Shown: positions 45,037 to 55,152 of the stretch, in pieces
Layout of the letters: each line of letters opens with the position of its first letter
Position numbering within the stretch: the stretch's first letter is position 1
Assembly (NCBI GenBank): GCA_963825175.1
Contig: CAWGSA010000001.1
Location: 124,001 to 188,000 of the forward strand
Source of the DNA: DATFTF01 sp963825175
GTDB lineage: Bacteria; Acidobacteriota; Thermoanaerobaculia; UBA5066; Gp7-AA6
Length of the DNA: 64,000 nt
Direction: 5' to 3'
The notes under the pieces: model-generated
Database searches by the model: none
What the model was told of the DNA's origin: nothing
The model's input: the letters and a program-made list of their open reading frames with translations, nothing else
Program-made: the position numbers and the translations under genes

Positions 45037-45170
45037 TTGGTCGCGCCGCGAGCTGCAGTACCAGGCGAGACTACAAGGTATACATTGTTATCGTGTGCCA
45101 TCCGATGACCGTCGCCGGACTTCACCCTTCCGGCTTCGCTTCCCGGCGTTCTCGGCGTTCTCGGCGTTTC

Positions 45171-47135
45171 CTACTCGATGCTCCGGATCGCGGCCTCCGC
45201 TGCCCAGCGGGCGCGCGGCAGCTTGGCCAGTTCCTTCAGGTCCGGCAGCGCGGGCGCAGCGGCCTTGCCGATCGCGGCCAGGGCCAGCGCCGCGGCGCGC
45301 AGAACCTGGACGTCCTCGCCTTTGCGGCGGATCACCTCGATCAGGTCCCCCAGGGCCGGTTCCGCGCCGGACCCGATCGCGGCGATGGCATTGCCCGCCA
45401 TCATGCGGACGTTCGCGTCGGGGTCCTTCAGCCGCTCGATGAGCGCCGGCAGGGCCGGCCGCGCCGCCGGTCCCCGCTCCTTCAGGACGAGGGCAGCGAG
45501 GCCGCGTTCGATGCGATCCGGGTCGTTCAAGACGGCAGCGACCTCTGCGACGGTCCCGGACGGCATTCTGGGGGCGTGGACCTGCGCCGCCGCGGCCCAG
45601 GCCTGCGCTCCGGTCCGCGCCAGGATGAGATTATCCACGCCCAGGTTGAAGCCGGTCGAAAGGTTGTTCTTCCCGGTGCAGACGAACGTGATCGTGTGCC
45701 GGCCCCTGGTCAGGCGCGGCCAGCCCAGGAGCACGTCCATCCCCACGTAGGTCTCGTCGTGGTAGCCGTCGAACTCGCCGATCGAGAAGACGTCGGCGCC
45801 CGGCTCGTGCTCGAGCTGCGCGGAAGTCACCGGCTTCCCGTCCAGGAGCGCCTTGTACTTCCCGTAGTCGTAGCTTTGGGCCACCTGGGTCACCAGCTCG
45901 TAGTCGCCGTCCTCGGGAACGTCGAGCGGAACGTCGACCTTGGCGCCCGGACCCTCGGCCTCGAAGAAGAGCACGTCCTTGGACCAGAAGAGGTCCTTCT
46001 GCACCGAGACTTTTCCTTTCTCGGCCTTCGCGTCGGAAACCGAATCCTCGACCTCGATCTGGCGGGCGTTGCCCTGCGGGAGCCGCGCCGCGCCATAGGG
46101 CAGCTCGGGCTGGTCCCTGGCGATTCCCAGCTGATACCAGAAGGCGACGGAGGAGAGCAGGTCCGTACGCTCCCCGAACGCGGACTTGACCGCGCCGTCC
46201 GCATTGAAGGTCCAGCCCTTGTGCTCGATCTCGAACTTCAACGAGCGCTGGAAGGGGATGGGATCCACCAGGTGCCAGCGGAAGGCGGTCATTCGGGCGC
46301 CCAGGCCCGTGCCCTCGGCGACCGAGGCCCCGGCGTAGGGCCCGTCGTCCACGCGCAACCCCCAGGCGTCATTGAAGTAATCCTCCGTCCCGGTGCCCTT
46401 GATGGAGGCCTGCTTCTCGCCGTCGATGAAGAAGTGATCGTCCCCTTCCCCGAACCACCCGGCCTCGGCCTGGACCACCGAGTAGACCGTGCCGACGTAG
46501 TGTCCCCGGCCGTGGAGGCTGGCGATCTCGTAGTCCTTGCCGCAGCAGGCCGGGAGCTCCTGCCGGTAACGGGCATGGAAGTAAGGCGTGCTCTCGGGGA
46601 GAGCCTTCACTTTCTCCCAGTCCACGTGGAAGTAGAGGTTGGCCACGCGGCGGCTTCCCTCGTTGGTGACAGCGATGCGGCAGGAACGGCGAAACGGCAT
46701 CGGCCAGTAGCTGTTGCGCGAACGCCCCTCGGAGCTGTCGCGCAGGATGATCGACTTGACCGGCCGCTCGAACCCATGGCCCACGGCGAAGAAGTCTCCG
46801 ATCGGGGCATCCACCGACGGGACCCGGCTCCCGTCGTAGTACACCCGCAGACGCAGCAGGCGCGGCCACCCGTATTCGTTGGCGGCGATGGTGATCCAGA
46901 TGTGCGTGACGATCCCCGGCCCGGTCAGGTCAGCCAGAGTCACCGTTTCCCCGGGGATCGGCCGCTTGCTGTCGTCGTTGCTGTTGGGATCCGGGTTGTC
47001 CGAGGAGGCGCGGTGCGCGGTGAAGTCCTTCAAGCGGGTCAGGTCGAAGGGGTCGACCCGGGAACCCCCGGTCTGAGCCCACACCCGCGCTCCGGAAACC
47101 AGCAAAAGGGCCATGCCCAGGGCGAACCTCCTCAT
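45171..47135 (-). CDS. GH172/DUF2961-family secreted protein with C-terminal HEAT-like repeats
   Basis: 654 residues from ATG 47135 with GAGGAGG upstream. Signal peptide A-L-G-M-A-L-L-L-V-S-G-A-R-V-W-A. The DUF2961 domain (about 40-350) has G-P-G-I-V-T-H-I-W-I and D-A-P-I-G-D-F-F-A-V-G-H and T-G-T-E-D-Y-F-N-D-A-W-G; known GH172 enzymes act on fructofuranose or arabinofuranose linkages. A carbohydrate-binding-like middle (about 355-530) follows, then four HEAT-like units (L-P-A-L-I-E-R-L-K-D-P-D-A-N-V-R near 585). Substrate not predictable. Confidence 0.85.
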   Translation of the reverse strand: MRRFALGMALLLVSGARVWAQTGGSRVDPFDLTRLKDFTAHRASSDNPDPNSNDDSKRPIPGETVTLADLTGPGIVTHIWITIAANEYGWPRLLRLRVYYDGSRVPSVDAPIGDFFAVGHGFERPVKSIILRDSSEGRSRNSYWPMPFRRSCRIAVTNEGSRRVANLYFHVDWEKVKALPESTPYFHARYRQELPACCGKDYEIASLHGRGHYVGTVYSVVQAEAGWFGEGDDHFFIDGEKQASIKGTGTEDYFNDAWGLRVDDGPYAGASVAEGTGLGARMTAFRWHLVDPIPFQRSLKFEIEHKGWTFNADGAVKSAFGERTDLLSSVAFWYQLGIARDQPELPYGAARLPQGNARQIEVEDSVSDAKAEKGKVSVQKDLFWSKDVLFFEAEGPGAKVDVPLDVPEDGDYELVTQVAQSYDYGKYKALLDGKPVTSAQLEHEPGADVFSIGEFDGYHDETYVGMDVLLGWPRLTRGRHTITFVCTGKNNLSTGFNLGVDNLILARTGAQAWAAAAQVHAPRMPSGTVAEVAAVLNDPDRIERGLAALVLKERGPAARPALPALIERLKDPDANVRMMAGNAIAAIGSGAEPALGDLIEVIRRKGEDVQVLRAAALALAAIGKAAAPALPDLKELAKLPRARWAAEAAIRSIE

Positions 47136-47178
47136 CAGGATCCTCCTCGTTCCCCCGCGGTCGCGGGAGAATCTGCCT

Positions 47179-47207
47179 TCGGTTCCGGCTTTTGCGCGCA
47201 CTATAAT
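47179..47207 (+). promoter_or_regulatory. candidate sigma-70 type promoter of the peptide-export operon
   Basis: A perfect -10 box TATAAT lies at 47202-47207, giving a start near 47214 and a leader of about 25 bases before the parvulin-like gene. The -35 region (47178-47184) matches TTGACA only weakly. It would drive the PPIase, exporter, adaptor and sigma-54 activator genes. Confidence 0.5.
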
Positions 47208-47238
47208 CCCGGCGCCTGAACCGTCGGTTCCGGGAACC

Positions 47239-48294
47239 ATGAAGGATCTCTTGGAACAAAGCGCTTTTTCAGTGGGCTCTCGAGCGTATACGTGGCGAGA
47301 TGTCGTCACCGCGGCAGTTCTGCGCGGGGATTGGTCCGTCCTCGAACAGCAGACCCGGCTGGGCCTGGCGCTGGTCCAGAAAGCTCAAGCGCAGGACGCC
47401 CGGCCTTCGGAGGAACAGATCGAAGCCGCGGGACAGGAGTTCCGCTACGAGCGGGAGCTCATCACGGCCGAGGAGATGGAGGCCTGGCTCGGCCGCTTCG
47501 GCATCACCGTGGACGACTGGGCCGACTATGTCGAGCGCTCGCTTCTGCGCCAGGCCAGCCGGGGCTCGAACACAGCGGGCCCTCCGGACGACCCGGATCC
47601 GGATGAGGTTGCGCAGAGCGTGGTCGCCGAAGCGGCCTGCTCCGGGGCCCTCGCGGATTTCGCCCAGAGGCTCGCCGCGCGCGCCGCGATCGCCGAACGG
47701 GCCGCCGGCGAGATGCCCGACGGCACCGCCGAGGCCGATCCGAAAGCCATCGCGGCCGAAGGGCGCGAGGTCGCCGCCGCCTTCGAGCGGATCGGGCTGC
47801 CCTCCCCGCCGGAGGAAGAGGTGGACGCGCTCTCGCGACTCGAGCGGACGTTCGAGACCTACTCGCGTCGGATCTCGACGCCGGCCGCGGTCCGCGCCCA
47901 AATCGAGGCGCACCGGCTCGATTGGATCCGCCTGGACGTCTTCTCGCTCACGTTCCACGACGAGACCGCCGCCCGCGAGGCATGGCTCTGCCTGGAGGAG
48001 GATGGCGTGTCCCTCTCGGAAGTCGCCGCCAGCGCCCACATACCGGTCGAGCGGACGCAGTTGTATCTGAGCGATCTCGACGCGAGCGCGAGGCCCGGCC
48101 TCTTGAGCGCCCGCCCGGGCGAGCTGGTGGGCCCGCTCGCGTTCGGAGACGGGTTTCACGTCTTTCTCCTGCACAACAAGTCCGCCCCTTCCGAGGACAA
48201 CCCGGATGTCCGCCGCCGCGCGGAAGAGGCGCTCCAGGCGAGTTTCGTCGAACAGGAGCTGGCGGCGCGCGTGCACTGGCAGGAGCGGGTGTAA
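47239..48294 (+). CDS. cytoplasmic parvulin-like (SurA/PpiC-type) protein of the peptide locus
   Basis: 351 residues, no signal peptide. The N-terminal half (about 20-120) resembles the SurA/PpiC helical domain. The C-terminal region (about 235-330) resembles a parvulin domain, with G-E-L-V-G-P-L-A-F-G-D-G-F-H-V-F-L-L near residue 295. Parvulin-like proteins recur beside C39-type peptide exporters and may chaperone precursors; a cytoplasmic location would suit that. It is 16 bases upstream of the exporter gene and surely in the same operon. Catalytic activity is uncertain since the domain is divergent. Confidence 0.72.
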   Translation: MKDLLEQSAFSVGSRAYTWRDVVTAAVLRGDWSVLEQQTRLGLALVQKAQAQDARPSEEQIEAAGQEFRYERELITAEEMEAWLGRFGITVDDWADYVERSLLRQASRGSNTAGPPDDPDPDEVAQSVVAEAACSGALADFAQRLAARAAIAERAAGEMPDGTAEADPKAIAAEGREVAAAFERIGLPSPPEEEVDALSRLERTFETYSRRISTPAAVRAQIEAHRLDWIRLDVFSLTFHDETAAREAWLCLEEDGVSLSEVAASAHIPVERTQLYLSDLDASARPGLLSARPGELVGPLAFGDGFHVFLLHNKSAPSEDNPDVRRRAEEALQASFVEQELAARVHWQERV

Positions 48295-48310
48295 CCCGAA
48301 GGAAGGGGCA

Positions 48311-51300
48311 ATGGAAGATCGCGAGCTGCTCGATGGCCTCCCGATTCTGAGACTGCTTCCGGCCGACGCCCGGGCGCTGGTGGTCGGCAGCTTCGTGCCG
48401 GTGACGTTCACCTTCGGCGAGACGATCGTCGCCGAGGGAGACCCGGCCGACGCCTTCTACGTCCTCGCATCGGGCAAGGCGCGCATCGTCAAGCGGTCGG
48501 AGCGTGGGGAAGAGATCCCGCTCGACACGCTGCGCCCGGGGGACGCCTTCGGCGAAATGGGTCTGCTCGAGCATTCCACGCGAACGGCCACGGTCCGGGC
48601 TTCGACCGATCTGCGAGCGCTGCGCCTGGACAAGTCGGTCTTCGAGGCGCTGGTCTCACAGAGCCCCGAAATCCGACAGTACCTGGAGCTTCAGATCCGC
48701 CACCGGCGCCTCTCCAACTTCTTCCACAATTTCACTCCGTTCGCGCAGCTGCCGGCCGAAGCCCTTCGGACGATGCTGGCCGACCTGCAACCGGTCTCGG
48801 TCGCGCAGGGCCGGCTCGTGCTGCGGCAGGGCGACGCGGCCGGCCCCATGTATTTTGTCGAGGAAGGGCGGCTGCGCGTCTTCACCGAGGAGGGCGGCCG
48901 GCGCCAGTACGTGGCCTATCTTCGAAAGGGCGATTTCTTCGGGGAGATGTCGGTGCTCCGCGGATCGGCCCGAACCGCCAGCGTGGAAGCCGTCTCCGAC
49001 TGTCAGCTCCTGGCCCTGCTTCCCGCGACGATGCGCAAGCTGCTCGAGGCGTACCCCGACTTCCGCACTCAGATCGAGGAGCGCATCGCGCAGTACGAGT
49101 ACAAGCACGTCGCGCGCGTGCCCCTCGATTTCGCCGAAGAGAACCTTCCGGCCGAGACGACCGTGACGATGAAGGTCTCCCTGGACCAGATCGACCAGGG
49201 AGAGGAGGAGACGGAAGAGCGCACCCAGTCCGGGTACGGGCCCTTCGCCGAAGGAGGGTACTTCCTCAAGAAGTCGGACCGGATCCGCCGTTTCCCGATG
49301 GTGCATCAGATCGACGAGATGGACTGCGGCGCGGCGGCCCTGGCCATGGTGTGCCGGCACTTCGGCCGCGCGGTCAGCCTCGCGCGCATCCGCCAGCTCG
49401 TCCACACGTCACTCGACGGCACCAGCCTGCGCGGCCTCTGCGCCGCGGCGTCCGAGCTGGGACTGGCCGCGCGATCGGTCAAGGCTTCGCCCCGCAACCT
49501 CGCGCAGATGCCGGTGCCGGCCATCGTGCACTGGGAGGGCAACCACTGGGTCGTGCTCTACGACGTGACCGAGACCCACTGCCGCGTGGCGGATCCCGCC
49601 GTGGGACTGCGCCGCTTCACGCGCGAGGAGTTCGAGAAACGGTGGAGCGGCTACGCCGCGCTCTTCGACTACACCAGCGCGTTCGAGAAGGCTCCGGTCA
49701 GCGTCTCCAACCTGGCGTGGGTGTCCCCCTTCTTCCGCCCGTTCACGCGGATCCTGCTCCAGGCCTTCGGCCTTTCCATCATCGTGGCCGCGCTCCAGAT
49801 GGTCCTGCCCGTCTTCACCCAGGTGGTCGTCGACCGCGTGCTGGTGGAGCAGGACGTATCGCTCCTGAACATCCTCATGATGTCCATGGGCGTGGTGATG
49901 GTGTTCCTGGTCCTCTCGCTCGGGCTCCAGCGCTACCTCTTGAGTTTCGTGGCCGTCCGCATCGACGCCTCCACGCTCGACTTCTTGACGCGCCGGCTGC
50001 TGTCCCTGCCCATGACGTACTTCACGTCGCGCCGCACCGGCGACATCCAGAGGCGCCTGGAGGGAGTCCGGCAGGTGCGCGAATTCCTGGTGCAAAGCGG
50101 CGTCGCCGGCGTGACCGCCGCGACGCAGCTCGCGGCGAGCCTCCTCTTGATGGTCCTTTACAGCCCCAAGCTGACGCTCGTATTCCTGGCCACCGCTCCG
50201 TTGTACGCCGTGATGATGTTCTTCTCGTCGCGGTGGCTGCGTCCGATCTTCGACACCCTCGAGGACTCCTTCGGCAAGTACCACTCCCATCAGATCGACG
50301 CCATCAAAGGCATCGAGACGGTCAAGGCGATGGGGGCCGAAGGCTCCTTCCGCCAGTTGATGCTGACCGAGTTCCTCGGCGTGGCCCGCAAGCTCTTCCG
50401 CTCCGACTTCACGATGATGGGTTATCTCGGCGCGGTCCAGGCCGTGACGCTCCTGACCACGGTCCTGTTCCTGTGGGTGGGGGCGCGGCAGGTCATGGCA
50501 GGAGCCCTGACCATCGGCGGCCTGGTGGCGTTCAACTCGATCGTCGCCCTGGCCAACGCTCCGATCCTGACGCTCTTGACGATCTGGGACAACTGGCAGC
50601 ACTCCGCGGTTCTTCTCAACCGTTTGAACGACGTCTTCGAGCAGGAGCCCGAGCAGGGCGCCGACCACTCGCGCCTGACGCCGGTGCGGAGCCTGGAAGG
50701 CCGCGTCGGCCTGTACGGCATGGGCTTCTCCTACGGAGGGCCGGAATCGCCGGAGATCCTGAAGGAGATCACCTTCGAGGCCGCGCCGGGCAAGTTCGTG
50801 GCCATCGTCGGCCGGAGCGGCTCGGGCAAGACGACGCTGGTCAAGTGCCTGGCCGGCCTTTTGGAGCCGACGGCGGGCTCGATCAGCTTCGACGGCGTCG
50901 ACTTGAAGACGTTGAACTATCGCGATCTGCGCCGGCAGGTCGGATTCGTCCTGCAGGAGAATTTCCTCTTCGCCGACACGATCGCCCACAACATCGCCTT
51001 CGGAGAGGAGGAGCCGGACATGGACCGCGTCCTGTGGGCAGCCCAAGTGGCCAACGCCCACGAGTTCATCGACCGCCTTCCGCTGGGATACGAAACGAAG
51101 GTCGGTGAGAGCGGCCTGGCGTTGTCCGGGGGCCAGAAACAGCGCGTGGCCATCGCCCGGGCCGTCTACGCCCGGCCGCCCGTCCTGATCTTCGACGAAG
51201 CCACCAGCTCGCTCGATACCGAGTCGGAGCGGGCGGTCCAGGAAAATCTCGGGCGACTCCTGGAAGGGCGGACCTCGTTCGTGATCGCCCATCGCCTCTC

Positions 51301-51436
51301 CACGATCGTCAACGCCGACTGGATCCTCGTATTGGAAAAGGGACGCCTGGTCGAACAGGGCACGCACGACGAGCTGCTGAAACGCAAGGGTCTGTACTAC
51401 TACCTGTCCAGCCAGCAGCTGGGAGCCTCAGACTAA
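48311..51436 (+). CDS. C39-peptidase ABC exporter with two N-terminal cyclic-nucleotide-binding domains
   Basis: 1041 residues. Two cNMP-binding domains come first (about 10-125 and 130-250; G-D-A-F-G-E-M-G and G-D-F-F-G-E-M-S are the phosphate-cassette regions). A C39 peptidase domain follows with Cys in M-D-C-G-A-A-A-L (near 339) and His in G-N-H-W-V-V-L (near 412), both active-site residues. Six membrane helices span about 475-770. The ATPase has Walker A G-R-S-G-S-G-K-T-T near 834, L-S-G-G-Q near 938 and F-D-E-A-T near 962. It should cut leaders after Gly-Gly and export the core. The next gene overlaps by one base. Confidence 0.95.
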   Translation: MEDRELLDGLPILRLLPADARALVVGSFVPVTFTFGETIVAEGDPADAFYVLASGKARIVKRSERGEEIPLDTLRPGDAFGEMGLLEHSTRTATVRASTDLRALRLDKSVFEALVSQSPEIRQYLELQIRHRRLSNFFHNFTPFAQLPAEALRTMLADLQPVSVAQGRLVLRQGDAAGPMYFVEEGRLRVFTEEGGRRQYVAYLRKGDFFGEMSVLRGSARTASVEAVSDCQLLALLPATMRKLLEAYPDFRTQIEERIAQYEYKHVARVPLDFAEENLPAETTVTMKVSLDQIDQGEEETEERTQSGYGPFAEGGYFLKKSDRIRRFPMVHQIDEMDCGAAALAMVCRHFGRAVSLARIRQLVHTSLDGTSLRGLCAAASELGLAARSVKASPRNLAQMPVPAIVHWEGNHWVVLYDVTETHCRVADPAVGLRRFTREEFEKRWSGYAALFDYTSAFEKAPVSVSNLAWVSPFFRPFTRILLQAFGLSIIVAALQMVLPVFTQVVVDRVLVEQDVSLLNILMMSMGVVMVFLVLSLGLQRYLLSFVAVRIDASTLDFLTRRLLSLPMTYFTSRRTGDIQRRLEGVRQVREFLVQSGVAGVTAATQLAASLLLMVLYSPKLTLVFLATAPLYAVMMFFSSRWLRPIFDTLEDSFGKYHSHQIDAIKGIETVKAMGAEGSFRQLMLTEFLGVARKLFRSDFTMMGYLGAVQAVTLLTTVLFLWVGARQVMAGALTIGGLVAFNSIVALANAPILTLLTIWDNWQHSAVLLNRLNDVFEQEPEQGADHSRLTPVRSLEGRVGLYGMGFSYGGPESPEILKEITFEAAPGKFVAIVGRSGSGKTTLVKCLAGLLEPTAGSISFDGVDLKTLNYRDLRRQVGFVLQENFLFADTIAHNIAFGEEEPDMDRVLWAAQVANAHEFIDRLPLGYETKVGESGLALSGGQKQRVAIARAVYARPPVLIFDEATSSLDTESERAVQENLGRLLEGRTSFVIAHRLSTIVNADWILVLEKGRLVEQGTHDELLKRKGLYYYLSSQQLGASD

Positions 51437-52662
51437 TGAGCACACAAGCCGATTCCGCGATCCCGGCCGATGCCCCGTTCCTGGGCTCCGATCCGCCGCA
51501 CTGGGCCGCGCGCGGGCTGGCCATCACGTTGATTCTGTTGTTCGCGTTCGTGGCCGTCGCGTCGGTGTCGCTCCACGTTCCGGAGACGATCACCGCGCGG
51601 TTCGTCCTGGTCCCGGTCCACGGAACCGACCCCGTCCGCGCGTTCAAGGACGGGATCGTGACCGACGTTCGGGCGGCTGACGCGCAGCCTGTCCGAGCCG
51701 GAGAGGTCCTCGTCGTCCTGGCCTCTCCCCCGGTGGGGGACCGTTCCGCGGAGTGGCAAAGCCTGAAGTCCGAGCTCGCCGGGGCCGACAGCAAGCTTTC
51801 CACCGCCCGGGAGCGCTACCAGAGCGAGGAGCGCGCCCAAGGCGAGGAAGAATCGAGGCTGAAGAACAAGCTGGACAACCTCCAGAAGACGATTCGCATG
51901 AACACCGAGGAGCTCTCGATCGCCAGCGAGCTGGCCCAGCGTCAGAAGAAGGCATTCGAGGAGGGGATCTCGAGCTGGACGGACCTGGCCCGGCTGCGCA
52001 TCGAGATCAATCGCCTCCAGGTGGAAGCCCAGCAGGCGAAGTCCGACCGGGAGGACACGCTGCGGGCTCTGGAGAAGATCAAGTACGAGCGTCAGGCCAA
52101 GCAGCTGGAGTTCCAGCAGACCGAGCAGGGACTGACCGATGACGCCGACAAGGCGAAGATTCGGTCGGCCATGCTGGGAACGGAGCTGGCTCAGACCGGA
52201 AGCCAGTTGACCGCCGTCGCTCCGTGCACCGGGAGCGTGTTGAAGATGTCCGTTCGCGCCGTCGGCGCCACCGTGCGGGAGGGAGACCTTCTGGCCGAGG
52301 TCGCTTGCCAGGGACAGAAGGTCGAGGCCGAGCTGACGATCCCCCAGGATGGGTTGGCCCTGCTGCGGACGGGACAACCGGTCAAGCTTCTCTACGACGC
52401 CTTCCCCTATCAACGCTACGGCGTCCACTATGGGACGATCCGCTGGGTGAGCCCCGCCTCGATGGGAGAGAAAGACGGGACGTTTCGCGCGCTCGCCGAT
52501 CTGAAGGACGACTCCGTGTCCGTCGCCGGATCGAGGCGCCCGGTGCAGCCCGGCATGGGAGGCCGCGCGCGGGTCATCGTCGGGAGACGGTCGCTCGTGT
52601 CCTATGCCTTCGAGCCGCTGCGCCAGCTGAAGGAAAGCCTCGGCGGAGCGCCTCCCAAGTGA
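51436..52662 (+). CDS. HlyD-type adaptor of the peptide exporter
   Basis: 408 residues. One N-terminal membrane segment (I-T-L-I-L-L-F-A-F-V-A-V-A-S-V-S-L) near residue 35, a coiled coil of about 140 residues rich in Lys, Glu and Gln (about 110-250), and a beta-barrel C-terminal half with P-V-K-L-L-Y-D-A-F-P-Y-Q-R-Y-G near residue 315, typical of HlyD/NHLM-type adaptors. It should link the ABC exporter to an outer-membrane channel; no dedicated TolC lies nearby, so the one at 31115 or another may serve. Confidence 0.9.
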   Translation: MSTQADSAIPADAPFLGSDPPHWAARGLAITLILLFAFVAVASVSLHVPETITARFVLVPVHGTDPVRAFKDGIVTDVRAADAQPVRAGEVLVVLASPPVGDRSAEWQSLKSELAGADSKLSTARERYQSEERAQGEEESRLKNKLDNLQKTIRMNTEELSIASELAQRQKKAFEEGISSWTDLARLRIEINRLQVEAQQAKSDREDTLRALEKIKYERQAKQLEFQQTEQGLTDDADKAKIRSAMLGTELAQTGSQLTAVAPCTGSVLKMSVRAVGATVREGDLLAEVACQGQKVEAELTIPQDGLALLRTGQPVKLLYDAFPYQRYGVHYGTIRWVSPASMGEKDGTFRALADLKDDSVSVAGSRRPVQPGMGGRARVIVGRRSLVSYAFEPLRQLKESLGGAPPK

Positions 52663-52681
52663 GCGCGGAGAGCGATCGGCC

Positions 52682-53668
<987 letters not shown>

Positions 53669-53797
53669 CCGGTCGATTCGCGAAGTGCTTCAAAGTCGGG
53701 TTGAAATGGTCGCGAAACGAGACCGCACCGCCGAGGCAGTCCGAGCCGAGCCGCGTCGAACCTCTTTGCCCGCAACGTTTGGCGGCCCCGAGCCCGA

Positions 53798-53813
53798 TGG
53801 CAAGGAAGGTGCT
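53798..53813 (+). promoter_or_regulatory. sigma-54 type -24/-12 promoter before the first precursor gene
   Basis: TGGCAAGGAAGGTGCT matches the consensus TGGCACR-N4-TTGCW except at two positions, and keeps the invariant GG and GC in exact register (GG at 53799-53800, GC at 53811-53812). The first precursor ATG lies 33 bases downstream. The gene directly upstream encodes a sigma-54 activator. Confidence 0.72.
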
Positions 53814-53846
53814 TTCTCTAGGCGCAGAGATCGAGAGGAAGGCACC

Positions 53847-54029
53847 ATGAGCAACAGCGAAGGAATCCAGGTTCCGATCCGCAAAGTTGGCGATCTGAAG
53901 ACCAGAAACGTGAGCAAGGCCGAGGCCCGGCGCGTGAAGGGCGGGCCGATCAACTGGCCGAACGACCCTCGAAGACTGGACGGTCCGGACCGTGGCCTGC
54001 CGGCGGTGCAGAGAGGCGTGAAGCCGTGA
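53847..54029 (+). CDS. RiPP-like precursor peptide 1
   Basis: 60 residues. Leader ends R-R-V-K-G-G at residue 33, followed by core P-I-N-W-P-N-D-P-R-R and a Gly/Pro/Arg-rich tail of 27 residues in all. Leader positions -4 Val, -7 Ala, -12 Val and -17 Leu match the other precursors. GAGAGGAA precedes the ATG. First gene after the sigma-54 site. Confidence 0.78.
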   Translation: MSNSEGIQVPIRKVGDLKTRNVSKAEARRVKGGPINWPNDPRRLDGPDRGLPAVQRGVKP

Positions 54030-54055
54030 CTCTGCCTTGCGCTGGAGGAGACGCG

Positions 54056-54199
54056 ATGAATACGAAGCACGCGAAAAGGACGGCGCCCAGGGTCCCGGAG
54101 CTCGAGGTCAAGACCCTGGCCGGCGAGAAGGCCAGGCTGGTCAAGGGCGGCCCCTGTCCAGGGACCAATACCAGGCCGGCCCGCTTGGGCTCCGCCTGA
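54056..54199 (+). CDS. RiPP-like precursor peptide 2
   Basis: 47 residues. Leader ends A-R-L-V-K-G-G at residue 32; core of 15 residues begins P-C-P-G-T-N-T and contains one cysteine. GGAGGAG lies upstream of the ATG. Leader spacing Val -4, Ala -7, Leu -12, Leu -17 is kept. Too short for many gene finders. Confidence 0.72.
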   Translation: MNTKHAKRTAPRVPELEVKTLAGEKARLVKGGPCPGTNTRPARLGSA

Positions 54200-54251
54200 G
54201 GCGCTCCGGCGTCGCACCAGAATGCACCCACGAAGCACGAAGGAGGAGATC

Positions 54252-54398
54252 ATGAAGGCCAAACGGGCGACGAAGACGGGAAAGAAGGTCGCCGATCTGC
54301 CCGCCGGAAAGACGCCGGCGGCGCTATCGGGGAGCGTCCGCGGCGGGCGCGACGCGGCGTCGGGACTGCCGACCGGCAAGCGGATGCACAAGCCGTGA
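54252..54398 (+). CDS. RiPP-like precursor peptide 3
   Basis: 48 residues. Ends of leader S-V-R-G-G at residue 32, core R-D-A-A-S-G-L-P-T-G-K-R-M-H-K-P. The stretch before Gly-Gly deviates from the family pattern (Ser at -7 and Thr at -12), so cleavage may be less efficient or the gene degenerate. AGGAGGAG sits before the ATG. Confidence 0.62.
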   Translation: MKAKRATKTGKKVADLPAGKTPAALSGSVRGGRDAASGLPTGKRMHKP

Positions 54399-54468
54399 CG
54401 TCTCCAGCGATCACCATGCCAGGACGAAAGGACGCCGCACCCATGGATCACTCCACGAGGGAACTGCG

Positions 54469-54630
54469 ATGAAAAAAAGAGAACGCGGGAGAACGACGGA
54501 AGTGCTCCTGCTCAAGGACCTGGCGCCGCGCGATGAGGTCAAGGGCGGGGCGGGGAAACGGATCTTTGGAGACGTGGACGTCCCGAAAGAGAAGCCGGAG
54601 GCATCGCCCCGCAAACGCAAGCGCAAGTAA
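54469..54630 (+). CDS. RiPP-like precursor peptide 4
   Basis: 53 residues. Leader ends D-E-V-K-G-G at residue 27, shorter than in siblings and more acidic. The core of 26 residues begins A-G-K-R-I-F-G-D and ends in a run of Arg and Lys. Divergent member; supported mainly by position and the V-K-G-G ending. Confidence 0.6.
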   Translation: MKKRERGRTTEVLLLKDLAPRDEVKGGAGKRIFGDVDVPKEKPEASPRKRKRK

Positions 54631-54692
54631 GGAACTCGATGCGACGAATCGGTCTGCGGCATTCCCGCCGCAGCATCGCGGGAGGACGACCC

Positions 54693-54857
54693 ATGGCAAC
54701 CAAGCGAGGGAAGAAGAAGAAGATCGGCACGCTGGCCGCGAAACAGCTCTCGGCGGACGGCGCCCGTCGTGTCAAGGGTGGTATCACCAAGCTCGTCGAC
54801 AAGTCCTCGGCCGTGCTCTTTCAGAAGTGCGCGACGGGAGAGCATTTCGGCAAGTGA
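54693..54857 (+). CDS. RiPP-like precursor peptide 5
   Basis: 54 residues from the ATG at 54693, which has GGAGGA in front. Starts M-A-T-K-R-G-K like precursors 9, 12 and, more loosely, 13. Leader ends R-R-V-K-G-G at residue 30; core of 24 residues I-T-K-L-V-D-K-S with one Cys and a terminal H-F-G-K. Confidence 0.8.
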   Translation: MATKRGKKKKIGTLAAKQLSADGARRVKGGITKLVDKSSAVLFQKCATGEHFGK

Positions 54858-54926
54858 GTGGGAGAGGCGCCGGCGGCGAAGTCCGGGCCTCGATCGCCTG
54901 AGTACGTTCAACGAAGGGAAACGAAA

Positions 54927-55085
54927 ATGCCCGAGAGGAAGCCGAAAGCGGTTGGCAAGAGGATCAAAGCGCTATCGGCCAAGCCGGTCCGATCGAGACG
55001 GGCCGGCGAGGTCAAAGGCGGCGCCATCAAGGGCGACAAGGCCGACGCCAAGACGGGGGTTGCCAACATCACCAAGAAGGCGTGA
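54927..55085 (+). CDS. RiPP-like precursor peptide 6
   Basis: 52 residues. Leader ends G-E-V-K-G-G at residue 32 with Val -4, Ala -7, Val -12 and Leu -17. Core A-I-K-G-D-K-A-D-A-K-T-G-V-A-N-I-T-K-K-A of 20 residues, no Cys. CGAAGGG precedes the ATG. Confidence 0.75.
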   Translation: MPERKPKAVGKRIKALSAKPVRSRRAGEVKGGAIKGDKADAKTGVANITKKA

Positions 55086-55152
55086 CCGGTACGCCTCGGC
55101 AAGATCGACGCATCCGGAGCTTGCGAATCGAGAGGGCGGCAAGGAGAACGAG

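Noticed and set aside
49409..51367. Large minus-strand frame opposite the C39 exporter
   Set aside because: Composition typical of a GC shadow; the plus strand encodes all exporter motifs.
53707..53846. In-frame upstream extension of precursor 1 to an ATG at 53707
   Set aside because: It would place the sigma-54 type site inside the gene, and the extra residues do not resemble any sibling leader.
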